The notes: a model not told the origin generated them from the sequence alone. Numbered from the stretch's first letter, positions 32,690 to 45,835 are shown. The stretch is 64,000 nucleotides of DNA from Angiostrongylus vasorum (GCA_018806985.1 JADANN010000457.1:1550001-1614000); one strand, 5' to 3'. Numbers and translations are program-made.

Positions 32690-35600
32690 AGTAATTATCT
32701 TGCTGTTCTGAAAATGTTTCATTGTACCTAGGCATGCTCTGTGAAATCCAGCTTGATGTTGAATGTGACCGCACATATTTAGAAACCCTTTGTGAAAGCT
32801 CTTTAAATGAAATGCGTGGTTCACGATGCATATGAGCTGTTGACCAAATTCTTTTAAAAACTGGAAGAAACTGTTGAGAAAAACATCACTGTAATGTTTA
32901 TTCTCTGCCTTTTATTTTTCATGTGGTTTGTCTATCAGGTCGCCCTTAATATTGACTTTAGTATTTACTTACTCTCTTTCTTGTTTGGTAATCTTCATGG
33001 GTACAGCATTCTGCTAATGCTAATGGAAATGTCCTATCATTATCCTTACATGTTGCAGTGTCATTCTTCGAAGAGTACAGTACCTTGGTCAGCATTTGCA
33101 CTGCTAACTGCAATACGGCTCTGAGCAGCCTCGGTGAGATTGTACTGCTTTCTGTGAACTTCGAGATTAAGGTTTCGAAATGCAGAAATCGAAAGAAAAA
33201 TGGCACATTGGTGATAGATCTGAGGATGTTTTGTCATATAAGGGTTGCAAGGGCTTTAGTGAGCAACGAATGGAAACTCGGTTTCGTTCCAATGCTGTTC
33301 ATTATCTCTTCACAATGGGTGAAATGATTGAGAATACGAAATTTCCAGCCAGATTTCGGTACTTCTTAGATGATCTCGATGTTACCTGGTAACGTGACTC
33401 CGTCAAAAAGTCCGAACTCTTTTGTTGGCTGGGTTCCGTCGAATTTGCTGAGAATAATGTTCAAGTACACGTTCTCGGTGGATTGTAGGTACTGCACGTT
33501 GCTTCTTCTACGATGCAAGGAGAGATGGGTTCCTGCCGCGAATACCGCGAATATTTGTTGGTGGTGTCTTGTGTTAGCAGTGAGTACTGGTGTTCCTTAC
33601 CGGTTTCTGCTATTCGACGATTTATTTTGATTTATTGGTACAGTATACTTTCCACTGGTTTTGCTATTGTAGCTCGACTTCGTGCTATGGAAGACTCGGT
33701 GCTTCTCTAGCGTGGGCGTCGGTTTTTCATGGCCCTCACTAAGTACTAACTAAATTGAAGCATGAAGAAAAAGTTTTCGTCTGAAATCAATCTTGTTAAG
33801 ATAGATCGCCACATTCGCGTTCCATATGTAAATTCGCTGCGGCATTCAGAGGCGCATTTGACACAACCAGAAAAAAACTGTGAAGGTCAATGTATGCTTT
33901 CGAAAACAGAAGCAATGCAATTGCATCCAAACAACTCAGAACGAGCCGAAAACGTGGATTTGAAAATCTATTCCGAGGCCATCATTAGGGGAACGCGAGA
34001 ACTTCATGACTGTCTTGTCATTTTCGATTGCCAACAGTCCATTAGGAATCAAGCGTTTCCGTAGTGCCGAAAGCTTAGATTAAATTAAATTGATAACTGA
34101 TGAATGGATCACTGCCATTGGATCAGTAGTACCGGCCATGTTAGAGTGCTCACTTGAGCACTTTAATAACCCGTTTTCGCGAACCACTGAGAATTATATA
34201 GACTTCGGCACAGTTTTCCTTCAGCAAGGATTATGCTGGTTGGGCAAGATTTCCACACTGTGGATTCTCGAATATCATGAATCCGAATTCCCGTAGTCGT
34301 CGCTACATTCCAGCTAGTGAATATGCTGCTGTGATGATTATGATTCCTGGGACTAATCTACTTTTACCCCTTTTCGGCTCAAGAAGCTCTGATTAGTTTA
34401 CTTTAACATAGGAACACCACCAGTCGCAATGAAGCCATAAACTACAGGAGAGGTACTGGAATAATTTGGTTATTTTAATACACAGTACCACATCAACAAA
34501 ATCAGTGGCTCAGATTGTTAAAATTTCCAGAAGACCATGGTACTGGCATATTTCCTAGCACACACCAGACGTTTCGTTTAGATCAGTTGTGTTGTCTTAC
34601 TGTAAGTAGATTTTTAGTGACTAAGCGCCAAATTATGTCGGAGGTACATGTTCCGGCTTCGATTAACGCAACTCGTCCTGGAATCCAAAGAATTGAGATC
34701 TGTATTGAATTGATGTCCCATCGAGTTAGTCGTGCACCTCGGCACTTCCTTCTTGTTAGTTTAGAAATTGTACATCTAATGCACTTTAAAGTATTATGTA
34801 ATAGATATTGAGTGTAGAAATTTCAAGTGCAGTGACTTATATGCCACGGAGATCGTAAAGTATTTGACTTAGTTTTCGTCAGCAGTCATGGTATAAAAAT
34901 TAGTGTTATCTGTATTACGACGCTCTCATTCACTGCAACCATTTAGCCTGGGAATTTGTGTGGACTTAACTTGCTGTGCTTGCCGAGAAAAGACCCTGAG
35001 CATACAACATACAAGGTGAAGACAAAGATAATATAGGGGGAAAGAGGTGAACTGGAAGTTTCTGATTGAATCGTTCTTTTTACTCATTTATTCCTTTGTA
35101 AAGTATTAAAAAATAGTGGTAAGAAAGGCCATAAGATTTTAGGAACTCGCTCCCATTTGATTAGCATTCAAGTTCGGCCACAGTCATTAAAATCGTAATG
35201 GTTGTCGTAATATGTCACTCAGACATCTCGCATAATAAAAAATGATTTGTGACCAAATGGATGGCATAAGCAGAGCTGTTTTTTCTTGTCAGGTTTTCAC
35301 GAGCTGACGACGAAGAGCCCTATCCGACGAAATTGCCCTTCCCGTACTCAACGCACTCATGTCTGAGTAAGGATGCAGTTTCGCAGCACATTTCTGACAC
35401 TACCCTTTTGCTCCCCATGTTGCCTAGGTGTAGGTCGGCTGCAGTTCAGCTCTAAAAGAATCCACGAATCGTGTGCTTGCAAAAAAAAGCTCCAAAAAAA
35501 ATCAAGGTCAGCAACAAGCCCTTTGCCGACGTGGTTGACAACCGGAAACGTAATTTATATAGCGAATCCGATTCGACGAAATCGCCCGATTCGCGGTCGG

Positions 35601-36095
35601 CTTTGAAGCCGTCAGCGATTCGCCGTCGCCTACCGCAGTCGCGTTAACTCACTAGCAGTACTATTTGTATTGATCCTTTCAAACATCTGAAGCTTCTTTG
35701 TCACGGACAATTTCCCTCTTTTGCTGTTCTATTTCACCTATTTTCATAAGATAATAGAAAGCGGACTTCATCCCGTTTATGCGGTGACGCTCTCAGATTG
35801 CACTATTCGATGTCGCATTTTTTGTTAAGGATTTTTTGGATACTTTGAAGGGACTTTTTATTAAAACGCATCGTTTTGTGGCGTTTTTTCTTTTTTTTCA
35901 CTACCCTCTGTACCTATATGAGATCTGATAGCTTCTTGGAAAATGTTCTCAATTTCACAATAATGTTTTGATGTTGACTAGAAGTAGGTGGGTTTTACAT
36001 CCATCGTGACAACAAGTGTTCCCTTTAGCTTAATATGTCTCTCACTGTCATTTCTGAATTTTTTCCATTAACCTTATTGTAATTCCTTTCCCAGT
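32690..36095. other. Long stretch without a recognisable gene
   Basis: The longest frame (33762-34064, 100 codons on plus) is unrecognised and has no flanking exon. Frames at 33058-33630 overlap on both strands and look like chance. No SINE landmark seen. Regulatory content cannot be judged from sequence alone. Confidence 0.45.
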
Positions 36096-36097
36096 CG

Positions 36098-36365
36098 CAG
36101 TGGCTCGTGTGGCGAAGTGGTCGGAGGCGCCCTGCAACACACATGTGGAATCGATCCCCGCGCATATGGCCTACCAAGCCTTGTATCCCTCCGGGGTCGG
36201 CAAATTGGTACCAAACTTGTCTGGGAGGATAGCAGCACTGGCTCGATGCATCGGTACGACCACCGCGAGTCATTGTAAAGGCCACATATGCTTTCAATCA
36301 CCTCCAAACGATGCTTAATGAAGTCGAATGCATGGTGCATCCTAGAGGGATTGATCAATACCGAG
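36098..36365 (+). repeat. tRNA-derived SINE family A copy
   Basis: Box A match TGGCGAAGTGG (36110-36120), box B-like GGAATCGATCC (36147-36157), central block CCGGGGTCGGCAAATTGGTA (about 36190-36209), then ACCGCGAGTCATTGTAAAGG and the body ending GAGGGATTGATCAATACCGA. Head-first orientation on plus. Confidence 0.85.
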
Positions 36366-36369
36366 AGCT

Positions 36370-37330
36370 CTGTCCTTTATCTTTTTTTCTCAGTCGCAAT
36401 CGGGTTTTTTGTGTTATTTTGTTCCAGTTTTTCATTGCATACAATTATTGAGAACATAGAAATGGCTGTCATAAACCTCATTAAGGCAATTTTAAGTCGT
36501 TTCCCTTGTGCATGCACTCGAACTTCTCTGTAAGTGCAAACGGACCTCGATGGCGTCCATGCAATCGCAAATGAGAAAATCACGTGGATGACGAAGAAGA
36601 ACTTTGTCGTCCTTACTTCCCCGGCATTACTACGAATATTTACTCACTTCAAAGATCCTATTTAACTAGATTTTAGATTAAAGTTGGTGGTGTTTTCCGG
36701 CGAAGTGTTTCACTTGTGTTTGTGGGATTCGTTCGCTGGTGATTTGATGTCAATCAAAAAATCTGTGCCAACTTCCTAGTAGCCCCTCGGGAGCGGTAAA
36801 TTTGGCATGGAATGGCCGGTTTGAGGACGCTACGAGTGTCGTCATTTGTTGCCGTTGTCAAGAAAAAACGACACCTATTGTTGCTGGCGAAGACGAAAGT
36901 TCTTTAGGTTGTGAATATTTTGTGTCAATTTATCGGACAGAAATTTTCTAAAGGCGGTAGCTGTTCTTGTAGAGCCTTTCTTTGTGAGAACAAATAGAGA
37001 AATAAATCACTTCCAATCAAAAATATTGAATTCCACTACTAATGACTCATTCTTTGTTTTGATATGTCAGTAGTCCTAGTCTGAATAAAACCCATCGATG
37101 CTAAGTAGGAATTCCTGACGCGCTTTTTTGATGACGGCTTGTTAATGGATTCGTAGATTGATGACTTACTCAAAAAAGCGCACTCAGTTTAACGCCTGTT
37201 TGACGCATTCACGTCCAAAGTACACCTCAAGATTTCCATTTCTTCTCATATCGTTGTTGCCGTGATTCCTTTTGTTAAAGCAATATAGGTGTTAAACGGA
37301 CTTTGAGAACATTTCCATAACATAATGGAT
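36370..37330. other. Stretch without a recognisable gene
   Basis: No frame above 81 codons, no repeat landmarks. Confidence 0.5.
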
Positions 37331-37337
37331 GGAGGAT

Positions 37338-37610
37338 AATGCTCTCGGTGTTGATCAATCCCTGAGGGATACGCGTCTTCATTAGGTATCGTTGGAAGCG
37401 ATTGAATGCATATCTGACCTTTACAATGATTCGCTGTGGCCTACCGATGTAGCGAGCCAGTGCTGCTATCCTCCCAGAGAAGTCTGGTACCAATTTACCG
37501 ACCCCGGAGGGATGGAAAGCTTGGTGGGCTACAGGCGCAGGGATCGATCCCAAGTCTGTGTCGCAGGGCACCTCCGACCACTGCCACACACGCGCGCCTT
37601 CCATAGCATA
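37338..37610 (-). repeat. tRNA-derived SINE family A copy
   Basis: Minus-strand head GTGTGGCAGTGGTCGGAGGT, box B-like GGGATCGATCCCTG, central block AAATTGGTACCAGACTTCTC, body to TATCCCTCAGGGATTGATCA. Confidence 0.8.
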
Positions 37611-37614
37611 AAAA

Positions 37615-40130
37615 AACTAAACGACAAATGTAACCGTGAAGTGGTTCCAATTGAAAATTTTTTAGAAAAGGAAAATATTTTCAATATGTAGCAATAGGTC
37701 AGGGGAACTTCATGACCTAACTAAACGCAGTTTGTGGATGAAGCCGAAGTGATGCAGTTAAAGTCTGATTGGTAAAAGAATTGATCATTGAAAAGATGCT
37801 CTGGTCAAAATACAGAAAAAAGATGTCTAAAGAAGTCTTGTATTCAAAACATAGAATAAGTAATGAGTCGCCTTAAATATGAGATATTCGAAGGATATTT
37901 CGTCAGAGGTTTTTAGTTCATTAAACGAAAAATCTCTGAGCAAAGTATCTCTGTCATCGGCGGGCCGTTGCACACCATCTCTGTCGTGTCTGTCTTTCTC
38001 TATTCCCAGAACACTAAAACGACTACGTAAGCGAATCGCCTGTTGTTGCTTGGCGCATAGCGAACATACCCATTAAAAGGCAAACACCCTTATTACCGCT
38101 GCTCCACACCGATCACGTTGCCCATGCCGGCACTGAACATGCATAGTCACAGTCATCACGACAACGACAGTGTCCAACACATTCTATGGAATCTAAGCTC
38201 TTGAAATGATTTCCATCGCTTTGTGTTGCTTTGACAATATTACAGCTTTCTTACCATAAGTTACAAGATATTCAAAAAAGACCTTTGGTTTTTTTTCCGA
38301 GCAATTCCACAATTTTCGTAAGTAGTCCGATTCGGCTAGAACTTAAATCTGGAACCGATAGATCTATCTAGGAAGAAAGCAGTTCGTTTCGTGTTGTTCT
38401 CGAATGTTGGATGACGAAAACAGTTTCACGAGCTTAGCGAGAAGTGTATCGAAGGATCCTTGTGTCATAGCGTATTTCGTCAGTGCAGTCATCACTCATT
38501 CATCTGACAACCTTTGGTCGCATCTCGGTTGCGACCAGAAAGGTGCGAAGTCCCGAACTGACAGGGGAGAGAAGATCAACATCCCAGCCAATCAACCTGC
38601 ACTCCTTCTGCTATGGATTTCACACATATATCTTCCGTAACATATTCCACTATCCGTCGGACTCCTTTCCGTATTTTAGAGAGAAGATCATTTATCCTTG
38701 TTCTTTCCTCAACAGCAAACGTTCTTTCGTTCAAATCTTCTTCTCACATTTTTCGTATTCATATGAAGGAGTTTTTGCGCCTCCAATGACAACCACGCCT
38801 TCAATTCCACTTGCTTTCTGTGCTTTGAGCTCGTTGCTGTCTGCACTCCGCAGCTTTCACTCCTCACCGAACCGTTCGTTATTGTTGTATGCGATTATGA
38901 TGCCATTCGTCATCCACAAACGCATATTCATCATGACAGATGCGAACTGGTAAATGCGTTAACTTCAAAAGTTTCGTTCTCATATTGCGGCCAGACGATT
39001 AAGGTCCACGTAGGTTGCCCTTGGCCCTATAATTTATTGCTCACCATAATACCCATAGCTTCTGGAGCTCTACCTTCAAGTAGAGGACCAGTTACAAATT
39101 CGCATACATATGCCTTGCGTTTAGTTGCGAGGTGTTTTTGTCTTACTTCATATACAAGATTTTTTTTTGCTAGAGAGTCCAAATGAAAGGATGCTTATTT
39201 CAGCAGCTTTGACGGTAATGACTAGCCTATTCCACTCTACGACTTAGACGTCGCTAGAGCTAATAGTCCTGTCTATGTTTTTAGTATAATGGAGAAGTGG
39301 CTCTAATTTCTTTACTTTCCACATTTTTTTATTACAACGATTGATTATGTGGAAACTAACAAATAGACTTCTCTACGGCCAAATGCACCTAACTCAGAAA
39401 ATCCTGAATTCTTTCCTGCTCGGGCTTTTCGTTTTTCCATCGAGTTACACGTTTTCTATTCATTTCAATAAGGAGTGCAGAGGTAGGTCTTGCCATCGAA
39501 CTCTCTCATACATCTCCTACAACTGGACGTTCAGGAAACTTACTTATTTCGGCTGTAAGCTTTTTTTTAAGCGTCGTATCGCCAGTTAGGATTTTCCACT
39601 CGTAGCTTGCCCGAGGTCCATTTTGACCTCTCACCTTTCGCTAAGCATTCACGACCGGTTCTTCTCTTCATCACCAAACGTCGTCCTTATCAACACTTTC
39701 TGGGTTGGGAAGGTTGGGTGGGTTGGGATTCACTTGATCCCCATTCTCAACTCATCGAGAAAGGCCAAACCATGATGGACCACTCTTGGGGTACAAGCAG
39801 GAGCCATAGCGAATTTCGCAGTTCACTCGAAAATCATCCCTTTCACCCTCTTTAAAATAACATCATCACCGCTTTTCTACTGGGTAAATGATTCTCTCAT
39901 AAATGCGAGCATCCCCGTAATGTAATTCAATACCAAATATGATACGTTGTTTTCTGCTCCTTAAACCTTTTTTTCAAGATTTTCAAAATTTTTTTTGATA
40001 GGTTTTTTTGGAGATGGTTTTATCTTCTTTCCAGAAAACGGCATTTCTTAAAGCACACCAGCGTGCTTTCATTCTTGTTAAATACAGCTTTAAAGCGATT
40101 CTTTCGTTTCATGTTTCTTCGTCCCTTTTA
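37615..40130. other. Stretch without a recognisable gene
   Basis: The 156-codon plus frame at 38483-38953 is the longest here, but it lacks a recognisable domain. The opposite strand of the same stretch reads SNELKAQKASGIEGVVVIGG, which looks at least as protein-like, so I assign neither. Confidence 0.4.
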
Positions 40131-40137
40131 TAGAGGG

Positions 40138-40500
40138 ATACTTGGATGGTCCGTGTTCGCGAGTTGTGCGGACCGATTTGTTTTTTTGATTTGACATTTG
40201 TCATTCGATTCCTTCCTTCGCAATCGTCGTCCATGGTGGTGGGTTTATTCGAGCACTATTACTATTACATGGTTATTGGCGGAGTTATTTCCTGAAGGGG
40301 ACCAATGGAGTCGCATTGGACTCCAGATATGCTGCGAAGCTCTAAATCATGATTGCAGTAAATGAGTAGTGTTCATTAAAAGTTCAAGTAAAGATTATTA
40401 TAGAAGACTTTATATGAGCATTGCAACATCTTACTTACTTAGATACTTGGATAGTCCGTCTTCACGAGTTGTGCGGTCCCCAGCACATTTGCCATTTCTT
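40138..40500 (+). repeat. Two short fragments of repeat family D
   Basis: ATACTTGGATGGTCCGTGTT plus GAGTTGTGCGG at about 40138-40182, and ATACTTGGATAGTCCGTCTT plus GAGTTGTGCGG at about 40441-40485, match one end of family D. The DNA between them is unannotated. Confidence 0.5.
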
Positions 40501-41339
40501 CACAGTAGGACTTTCCTTTGAAGATCTTCAAGTTCGACGACTTTCTATTACTTTCGTGTGCTGCAATATGTACTTTTATATTCTTTTTATTAGATGAAGC
40601 CAATTTATTACTGACATTTCAAGATTCTATGAGAGGTGTTTGAAAATTCGCTGTTCCTCGAGAATTTTGGTCACCGTGGAGAATCGTCGTTCCTGAGCAA
40701 CCATATTCTTCCATCATTGAGTCTTAGTGGACTTTCCAAAAAGCTGCCTGATCGTGCTCACTATAAGGAATACTGCACTGTATACATGATTCAAATCTAA
40801 TGGTTTGTCACCTTATCTAGTAATACTTGAGTGAGAGGGCATTCATGCGTTTCGAACTACAGTGTGAAGCGGTGAAGTCGACGTCTCCTAAGATGAAAAA
40901 TTTTTTTCGACATTTCCAAGCGAGAGACCCAGCTATGAGCGAATCTATCTTGCAACAGAGCACGACGAGCTCACTATAGCCATCATCTCTCCATGAGCAC
41001 TGAGAGCAGAGAAGCATCGTGCCAAAGGGGTGAGGTTGTTCTTGTTAGGTGAACAAATAGAATATCCCGAGCGGCTACAACACGCATCAGTGTTTGTTGA
41101 AGACTTTGCTCTATGTTCTCCATATCGCAAAAACAAAGTGTGCCTTAATTTTTTGTTCATCAGTTAATCTTTTCTATTACATCTCCTTTTTTTATTAGCA
41201 TTAAATAATTTTTCGCAGTCGTTTATCATTACCGTAAGAGTGCTTGATTCATTTCCCTGGTCTTTTCTACTTTCATTGTTTGGTCTTTTGGTCAACATTT
41301 TTTAGGAAGGAATGGCCCCCTTGAAGCTCAATATATCAC

Positions 41340-41733
41340 TTATTTAAATGAGATTCCTAAATCTACCCAAATGGGTGCTGCAATGTGAGATTGTGAAGGG
41401 CATAGGCGAGATGCTGTGCGCCTGCTGTCTCTCGCGCCCTTCGTCTCGCTTATTCGCACCTCATTGACTTTTCCTGAATGCATATAGGGCCATAGCTCAA
41501 ATCCACCATGAATAAGCAGAACACATGAACAGCACGCACCACCGTTCATCAGCAATGCACTCGTTTGCTGAACGAACAAATCTTGGACACCAACATTGGG
41601 ATACGTGACCCAACCTTCACCATCTGATTCACAGCGGCCATCTACTCTTGCCTCACTTACAGATCGCCGAAGTAATGCTGTTGTCAGAATTGTCAGGAAC
41701 TTCCTGTCTCTTAAGAACATGCTCTTCGGCTGT
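41340..41733 (-). CDS. Probable last two exons of a minus-strand gene
   Basis: Exon 41733-41661 is bounded by an acceptor (GTGCTTCAG) and a perfect donor (T|GTAAGTGAG). It reads TAEEHVLKRQEVPDNSDNSI plus four residues and ends in phase 1. The next acceptor (CACATTGCAG) opens exon 41377-41340 in the matching phase, giving SPIWVDLGISFK and a stop. The intron between them happens to be open in another frame (126 codons), which would be the alternative reading. Function unknown. Probably the 3' end of the gene containing the exon at 42902-43057. Confidence 0.4.
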
Positions 41734-42088
41734 CTGAAGCACTCATTTTGGTACTTCTAGGCGCGATCACTTTCTATTGACACTATAATAATGATGCCAC
41801 AGCTTGTGTTCTTAAAAAAGTTGTAAAGACAATTAAATTGAGAACGAAGGTGAGAGAACGGAACGAAATTATAAACAAAAAGGAACAACAGAACGTTATG
41901 GAAGGCTACTCTATCCATTTCTTTTGTTAATTTAATGGCTTTCATTACAATGAGAGATGGAACTACTCTGTGAGTGCCGCTGTGCTTTACACTGATTTTC
42001 AAATTGATTATGTTTGAAGAGATTGTTCAGATGCTACCAAATGATGCCCTTTCTGGTTCACCGATGAAGAACGACTTTTTCACTGTTC

Positions 42089-42140
42089 TCTCTCTTTCTC
42101 TCTCTCTCTCTGTCTCTCTCTCTCTCTCTCTCTGTCTCTT
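42089..42140. repeat. (CT)n microsatellite
   Basis: An interrupted CT dinucleotide run of about 50 bases. It accounts for the Ser/Leu-only frame on plus and the Arg/Glu-only frame on minus. Confidence 0.9.
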
Positions 42141-42901
42141 TTCGTGTGCTCCATTCCTTAGTAATAAGGAAGACCAGTGATTTAATCATTGCATCCTCTT
42201 CGATTTGGAAACGATTCCCAGCTGAGGCCTTTTTTTTGAATAAAGGGCTACGGCTCGCCATTGGCTCACCAAGACGATTTCCTTGATGCTATTATAGATA
42301 ATGAAGTTTCCACGCTCTCTTATTGTCTTACTAAACTCTTTCTGCAAAGGAGTGCCTTCAAATTGGTTAAGTCAAGCCGACAAGCACACTTCTGAATGTT
42401 GAGAAAATTTCATTATTTCATTGTCACACCATACTCCTTTTTTCTTAGATAGGTGGCCAAATCAGCCAATAGAAAATATCTGTTTGTCCTACTCAAATTT
42501 ACTTCGTAATATTTCCTCTTAAGCACTGATATAATAGTTCAGTGTAGTGGTCGGAGGTTTAAGGTTCAGTGAACGAAATAAGAAGTTCTTATTGCTTTCT
42601 CACCTTCCTGAATGAACGACATCCTTTGCTGTAAATGGAAGCAAACTATTGAATCCAAATGCTTCAGCTCATTCTCCGGAGAGTCTTCGGATTCCTAATT
42701 CTCGATTTGACTGATGTCCACATTTAGGCTCGTAATGTGTTCGCGGCGTAAATCATATGTTTCAGCTAACGTTTTAAAATTGCAAAGCAGCTGTGCTTTT
42801 TGTGGGTCAACAATGTTTATTCAGTTATTTTAAAAACACTGCTCAAAAGAAATTTGCACTTTTCGATCACATTTCGCATTTCCTTCTCCGAAATGGTTTA
42901 C

Positions 42902-43057
42902 TGCCTCATCGTGCTCGGCTGGTTTTTCTTAGTGCCGAACTGCTCAGAAAGAAGGTTGTTCGTATCCTTCACAGGACATCTCAAGCTGGGAACGAGTTCG
43001 ACATTTCCATTTGGAAGCCCAGGTAGAGCTACACCAATGTCGGGAATCGCGGTCACC
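42902..43057 (-). CDS. Internal exon of a minus-strand gene, unknown function
   Basis: Bounded on the minus strand by acceptor ATTTTTGACAG and donor GGCA|GTAAACC, with 51 complete codons and no stop. The exon reads VTAIPDIGVALPGLPNGNVE, then LVPSLRCPVKDTNNLLSEQF and ends near KKNQPSTMR. The composition is protein-like. I do not recognise the family. It leaves in phase 2 while the exon at 41733 enters in phase 0, so at least one exon between them is missing from this model. Confidence 0.5.
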
Positions 43058-43212
43058 CTGTCAAAAATATAGTCACTAACTTGTGGGTTATGACAATCTG
43101 GAAATGTCCTTCCAAGGCTTAATTGTAGTGAAGCCTGGGAGACTTTTTTTCATGATTCGCGACTACGGTCGATTCAAATTTTGATCAGAGCATGCTCGCA
43201 CTATTAAAGTAG

Positions 43213-43475
43213 CGTTCAGCGTTGATCAGTTTCTTTATTATGCACCACGCATTTGGCTCCAGTAAGCATCTTGGAAAGGATGGAACACATATTTGGCCTA
43301 AATAATTATTTACAGCGGGCTACTGTTATACCAATTCAATGTTTCTATTCTTCCCTACAAATCACAAATTTACTAATCTTTGGAGAGATGGAGAGTTTAA
43401 TTTGTCGGGGACGAGGTTTCGAACCAATGGTCATGAGTGAACTGCGAGACACAGTCTACCACTGCACTAAACCAA
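43213..43475 (-). repeat. Diverged SINE family A relative with a good tRNA-like head
   Basis: Minus-strand head GGTTTAGTGCAGTGGTAGAC, a near-canonical box B GGTTCGAAACC (about 43408-43418), and body remnants (ATGCGTGGTGCATAATAAAG, GATCAACGCTGAACGC). The central block is largely lost. Confidence 0.5.
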
Positions 43476-43479
43476 CCCT

Positions 43480-44890
43480 TTTTTTATACACTACAACTAA
43501 ATTAGATAATAACGATGTACCACTGCTATAGCTGGCCAGTTTTAATTTGAAGAATTCTGTTCGTAATGATCAACTTGCCCCACCTGCTTTTTTTTGCTTA
43601 CAATCATTTATAGGGCTATTAGGGCGAGTCCCCTTAATATCTTAAATCGAGTCTGAATTTTCGCTATACCATTTAAGTCTGTGTTGAGCAATTTGTGTGG
43701 ATTAGCTTGCTTACATTGAACTTACAAATTTTTTGTGATTATATTCTCTGTTTATCCATACACATAACTTCCAAGTCCGACGTATTCCACAAGGCGATTG
43801 GATTTACGAGGTCCTCGAAATTATGTAGTCTGCCACATTTGTTTGTCAACTATGCATTGTTACAAGTGGTTCGAACTAAACTGACTCGATTCTTGCTTTG
43901 AAAATCTTCCAGTTCTTGAAAGGGAACGTTCAAGTAGTTTTTTCAGGAGACGAATCATGTAAATTTCCGAAGATTATCTCTGTAGCTTTTGAGTTGATAC
44001 AATTATATTTTAGGGACTAAGCATACGCTTATTTTCACTCCCTTATCTGCCATAGTAATCCCCGCAACTGTGCGTTCCTGATAGCTTGGCAGCTGCTGCA
44101 GCACCTCAGTTTATTATTTGTCAGAGTTGTTAAAGGTGTACTGGCTTAGTTTTCACAAGAGTAATGTAATGCATGTTCACATTGAGGCTCCGGATAGTGT
44201 CGTTTGTTGCTTGAAGAGTTACAGCTGACCCGGTTATCTTTTTAAAAAACATTCCTAACACAAAGATTGACGAAAAATGATACAAAATCCGGAGTTCAAA
44301 TCACGTGATGTTTACATTGTTGGCTTATCCACTTGGTGTTTCATCCGATAGATAGCCTTGTTAGTGGTGACTTCATCCACTGCGTATCCGATTGCTATTA
44401 ACTTACGCGTAGATGTTCTTTCACATTGCTCTTCTTATAACACTCTACCTGTCTCTATTTGAGATACCAGTACTTTAAATATGTCCCCACCCGAAGCTTG
44501 AAAACCTTTCTTGGTAACATGTGACAAACCTTAACGAACAGCACCGCTTGCAAAGGCAAGATTTTCACAACAACTCGAACTTAGAGAAGTGTCGATTCAC
44601 GAAACATAATAGGTGTAATTGTAGCCTACTTATCTCGAACCACTGTCAATCGAACCTTGTCAGGTAGTGTTATAAGGCTAATCGTAATCATTTCCATTCG
44701 TATAGTTAGCGTTTTTTAGTGCTTGGTAAATGAAAAGCGTAGTGAACGTTGTACTACATCCACAAATGTGGTACTACGTGTCGCCTATCCATTTTTTTAG
44801 TTACTGATGGATAAAAAAACGTAAAACTTCATAGTGGAGGAGAATCCCTAGAAAAGGCTTACTCCTTCACCAATCCTCTACTTCCTGATC
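43480..44890. other. Stretch without a recognisable gene
   Basis: Short frames only (43695-43901). No RNA gene or repeat landmark seen. Confidence 0.5.
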
Positions 44891-44894
44891 TCAT

Positions 44895-45172
44895 ATGGTA
44901 GCATTTATAATGAATGCGGTGGATGGCGTGGTCTATGTAGCGCAATACGACGTGCACATCATTGCCTGCATATAGCAAAAAGAAAAGCTCTCGGCGTTGA
45001 TCAATCCCTGAGGGATGAGCCATGCAGTATCTAATCAATGCCGCCATCCTCCCAGACAGCTCTGCTACCAATTTGCCGACCACGGAGAGATGGAGGGCTT
45101 GGTGGGCCTGGGCCGCGAGAATCGATCCCACGTGTATTGCAGGGTGCCTGCGACCACTGCGCTACACGCGCA
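44895..45172 (-). repeat. tRNA-derived SINE family A copy, long form with internal deletion
   Basis: Shares the extra ATGAATGCGGTGGATGGCG segment with 25935. It lacks the roughly 70-base segment around GCATCGTTGGAGGTGATT. The head on minus reads GTGTAGCGCAGTGGTCGCAG with box B-like GGGATCGATTCTC. Confidence 0.75.
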
Positions 45173-45567
45173 TACGTGCCTTACGTGCATGTAGTAGCGG
45201 ATTCTATCTCTGGCGTAATGAACCAAAGCTGTTGTAAGCCAAAAATCTGTTCATGAACTTCTACTGCTACGAATGGAACTCTGGTTGCAAAAATCATTTG
45301 GATTCCCAGCAATTCGCTTGCTGCTTAAACCGTCATTATATTGCCATGTCAACTTTTAACTGCAGTTAAATAATGAAATTGCATTTTCTTTATTAAAGTT
45401 GCATGTTCTCATTAAAGGACCAATGATATTGTGGTTGGTAGAAGATCATTAGAGTTACGCAATATATCGTTAAAGTAACAAACTGCCGTTGTAGTGCAAT
45501 AGACATCAGACGAGAATATTTCTGTATTACTTCGAGTTTCCTACGAGAATTCCTAGAGTTTGGGGAG

Positions 45568-45835
45568 CGTTCGTGTGGCGCAGTGGTTGGAGGCGCCACT
45601 GCGACACACACGTGGAATCGACCCTTGCACCCGTGGCCCACGAAGCCTTCCTTCCCTCCTGGGTCGGCAAATTGCTACCAGACGTCTCTGGGAGGATAGC
45701 AGCACTGGCTCGATACATCGGTAGGCCACCGCGAGTCATTGTAAAGGTCAGATATGCATTCAATCACCTCCAACGATACTTAATGAAGTCGAATGTATGA
45801 CGCATCCTTCAGAGATTGATCAACGGCGAGAGCTT
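45568..45835 (+). repeat. tRNA-derived SINE family A copy
   Basis: Box A TGGCGCAGTGG (about 45576-45586), box B-like GGAATCGACCC, central block CTGGGTCGGCAAATTGCTAC, ACCGCGAGTCATTGTAAAGG and body to AGATTGATCAACGGCGAGAG. Confidence 0.85.

Noticed and set aside
33762..34064. 100-codon hypothetical protein
   Set aside because: No motif, no signal, no flanking exon and no repeat support; a frame of this size occurs by chance in this window.
36098..36170. Possible genuine tRNA gene from box A and box B matches
   Set aside because: The head cannot fold into a proper cloverleaf with anticodon arm and is part of a repeated 270-base SINE; the same applies to the other family A, B and C heads.
38483..38953. 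156-codon plus-strand frame
   Set aside because: No domain and low-complexity Ser/Phe/Leu content; the opposite strand looks equally coding, so neither was called a gene.
42058..42261. Open frames on both strands consisting of Ser/Leu or Arg/Glu repeats
   Set aside because: They are translations of the (CT)n microsatellite at 42089-42140.
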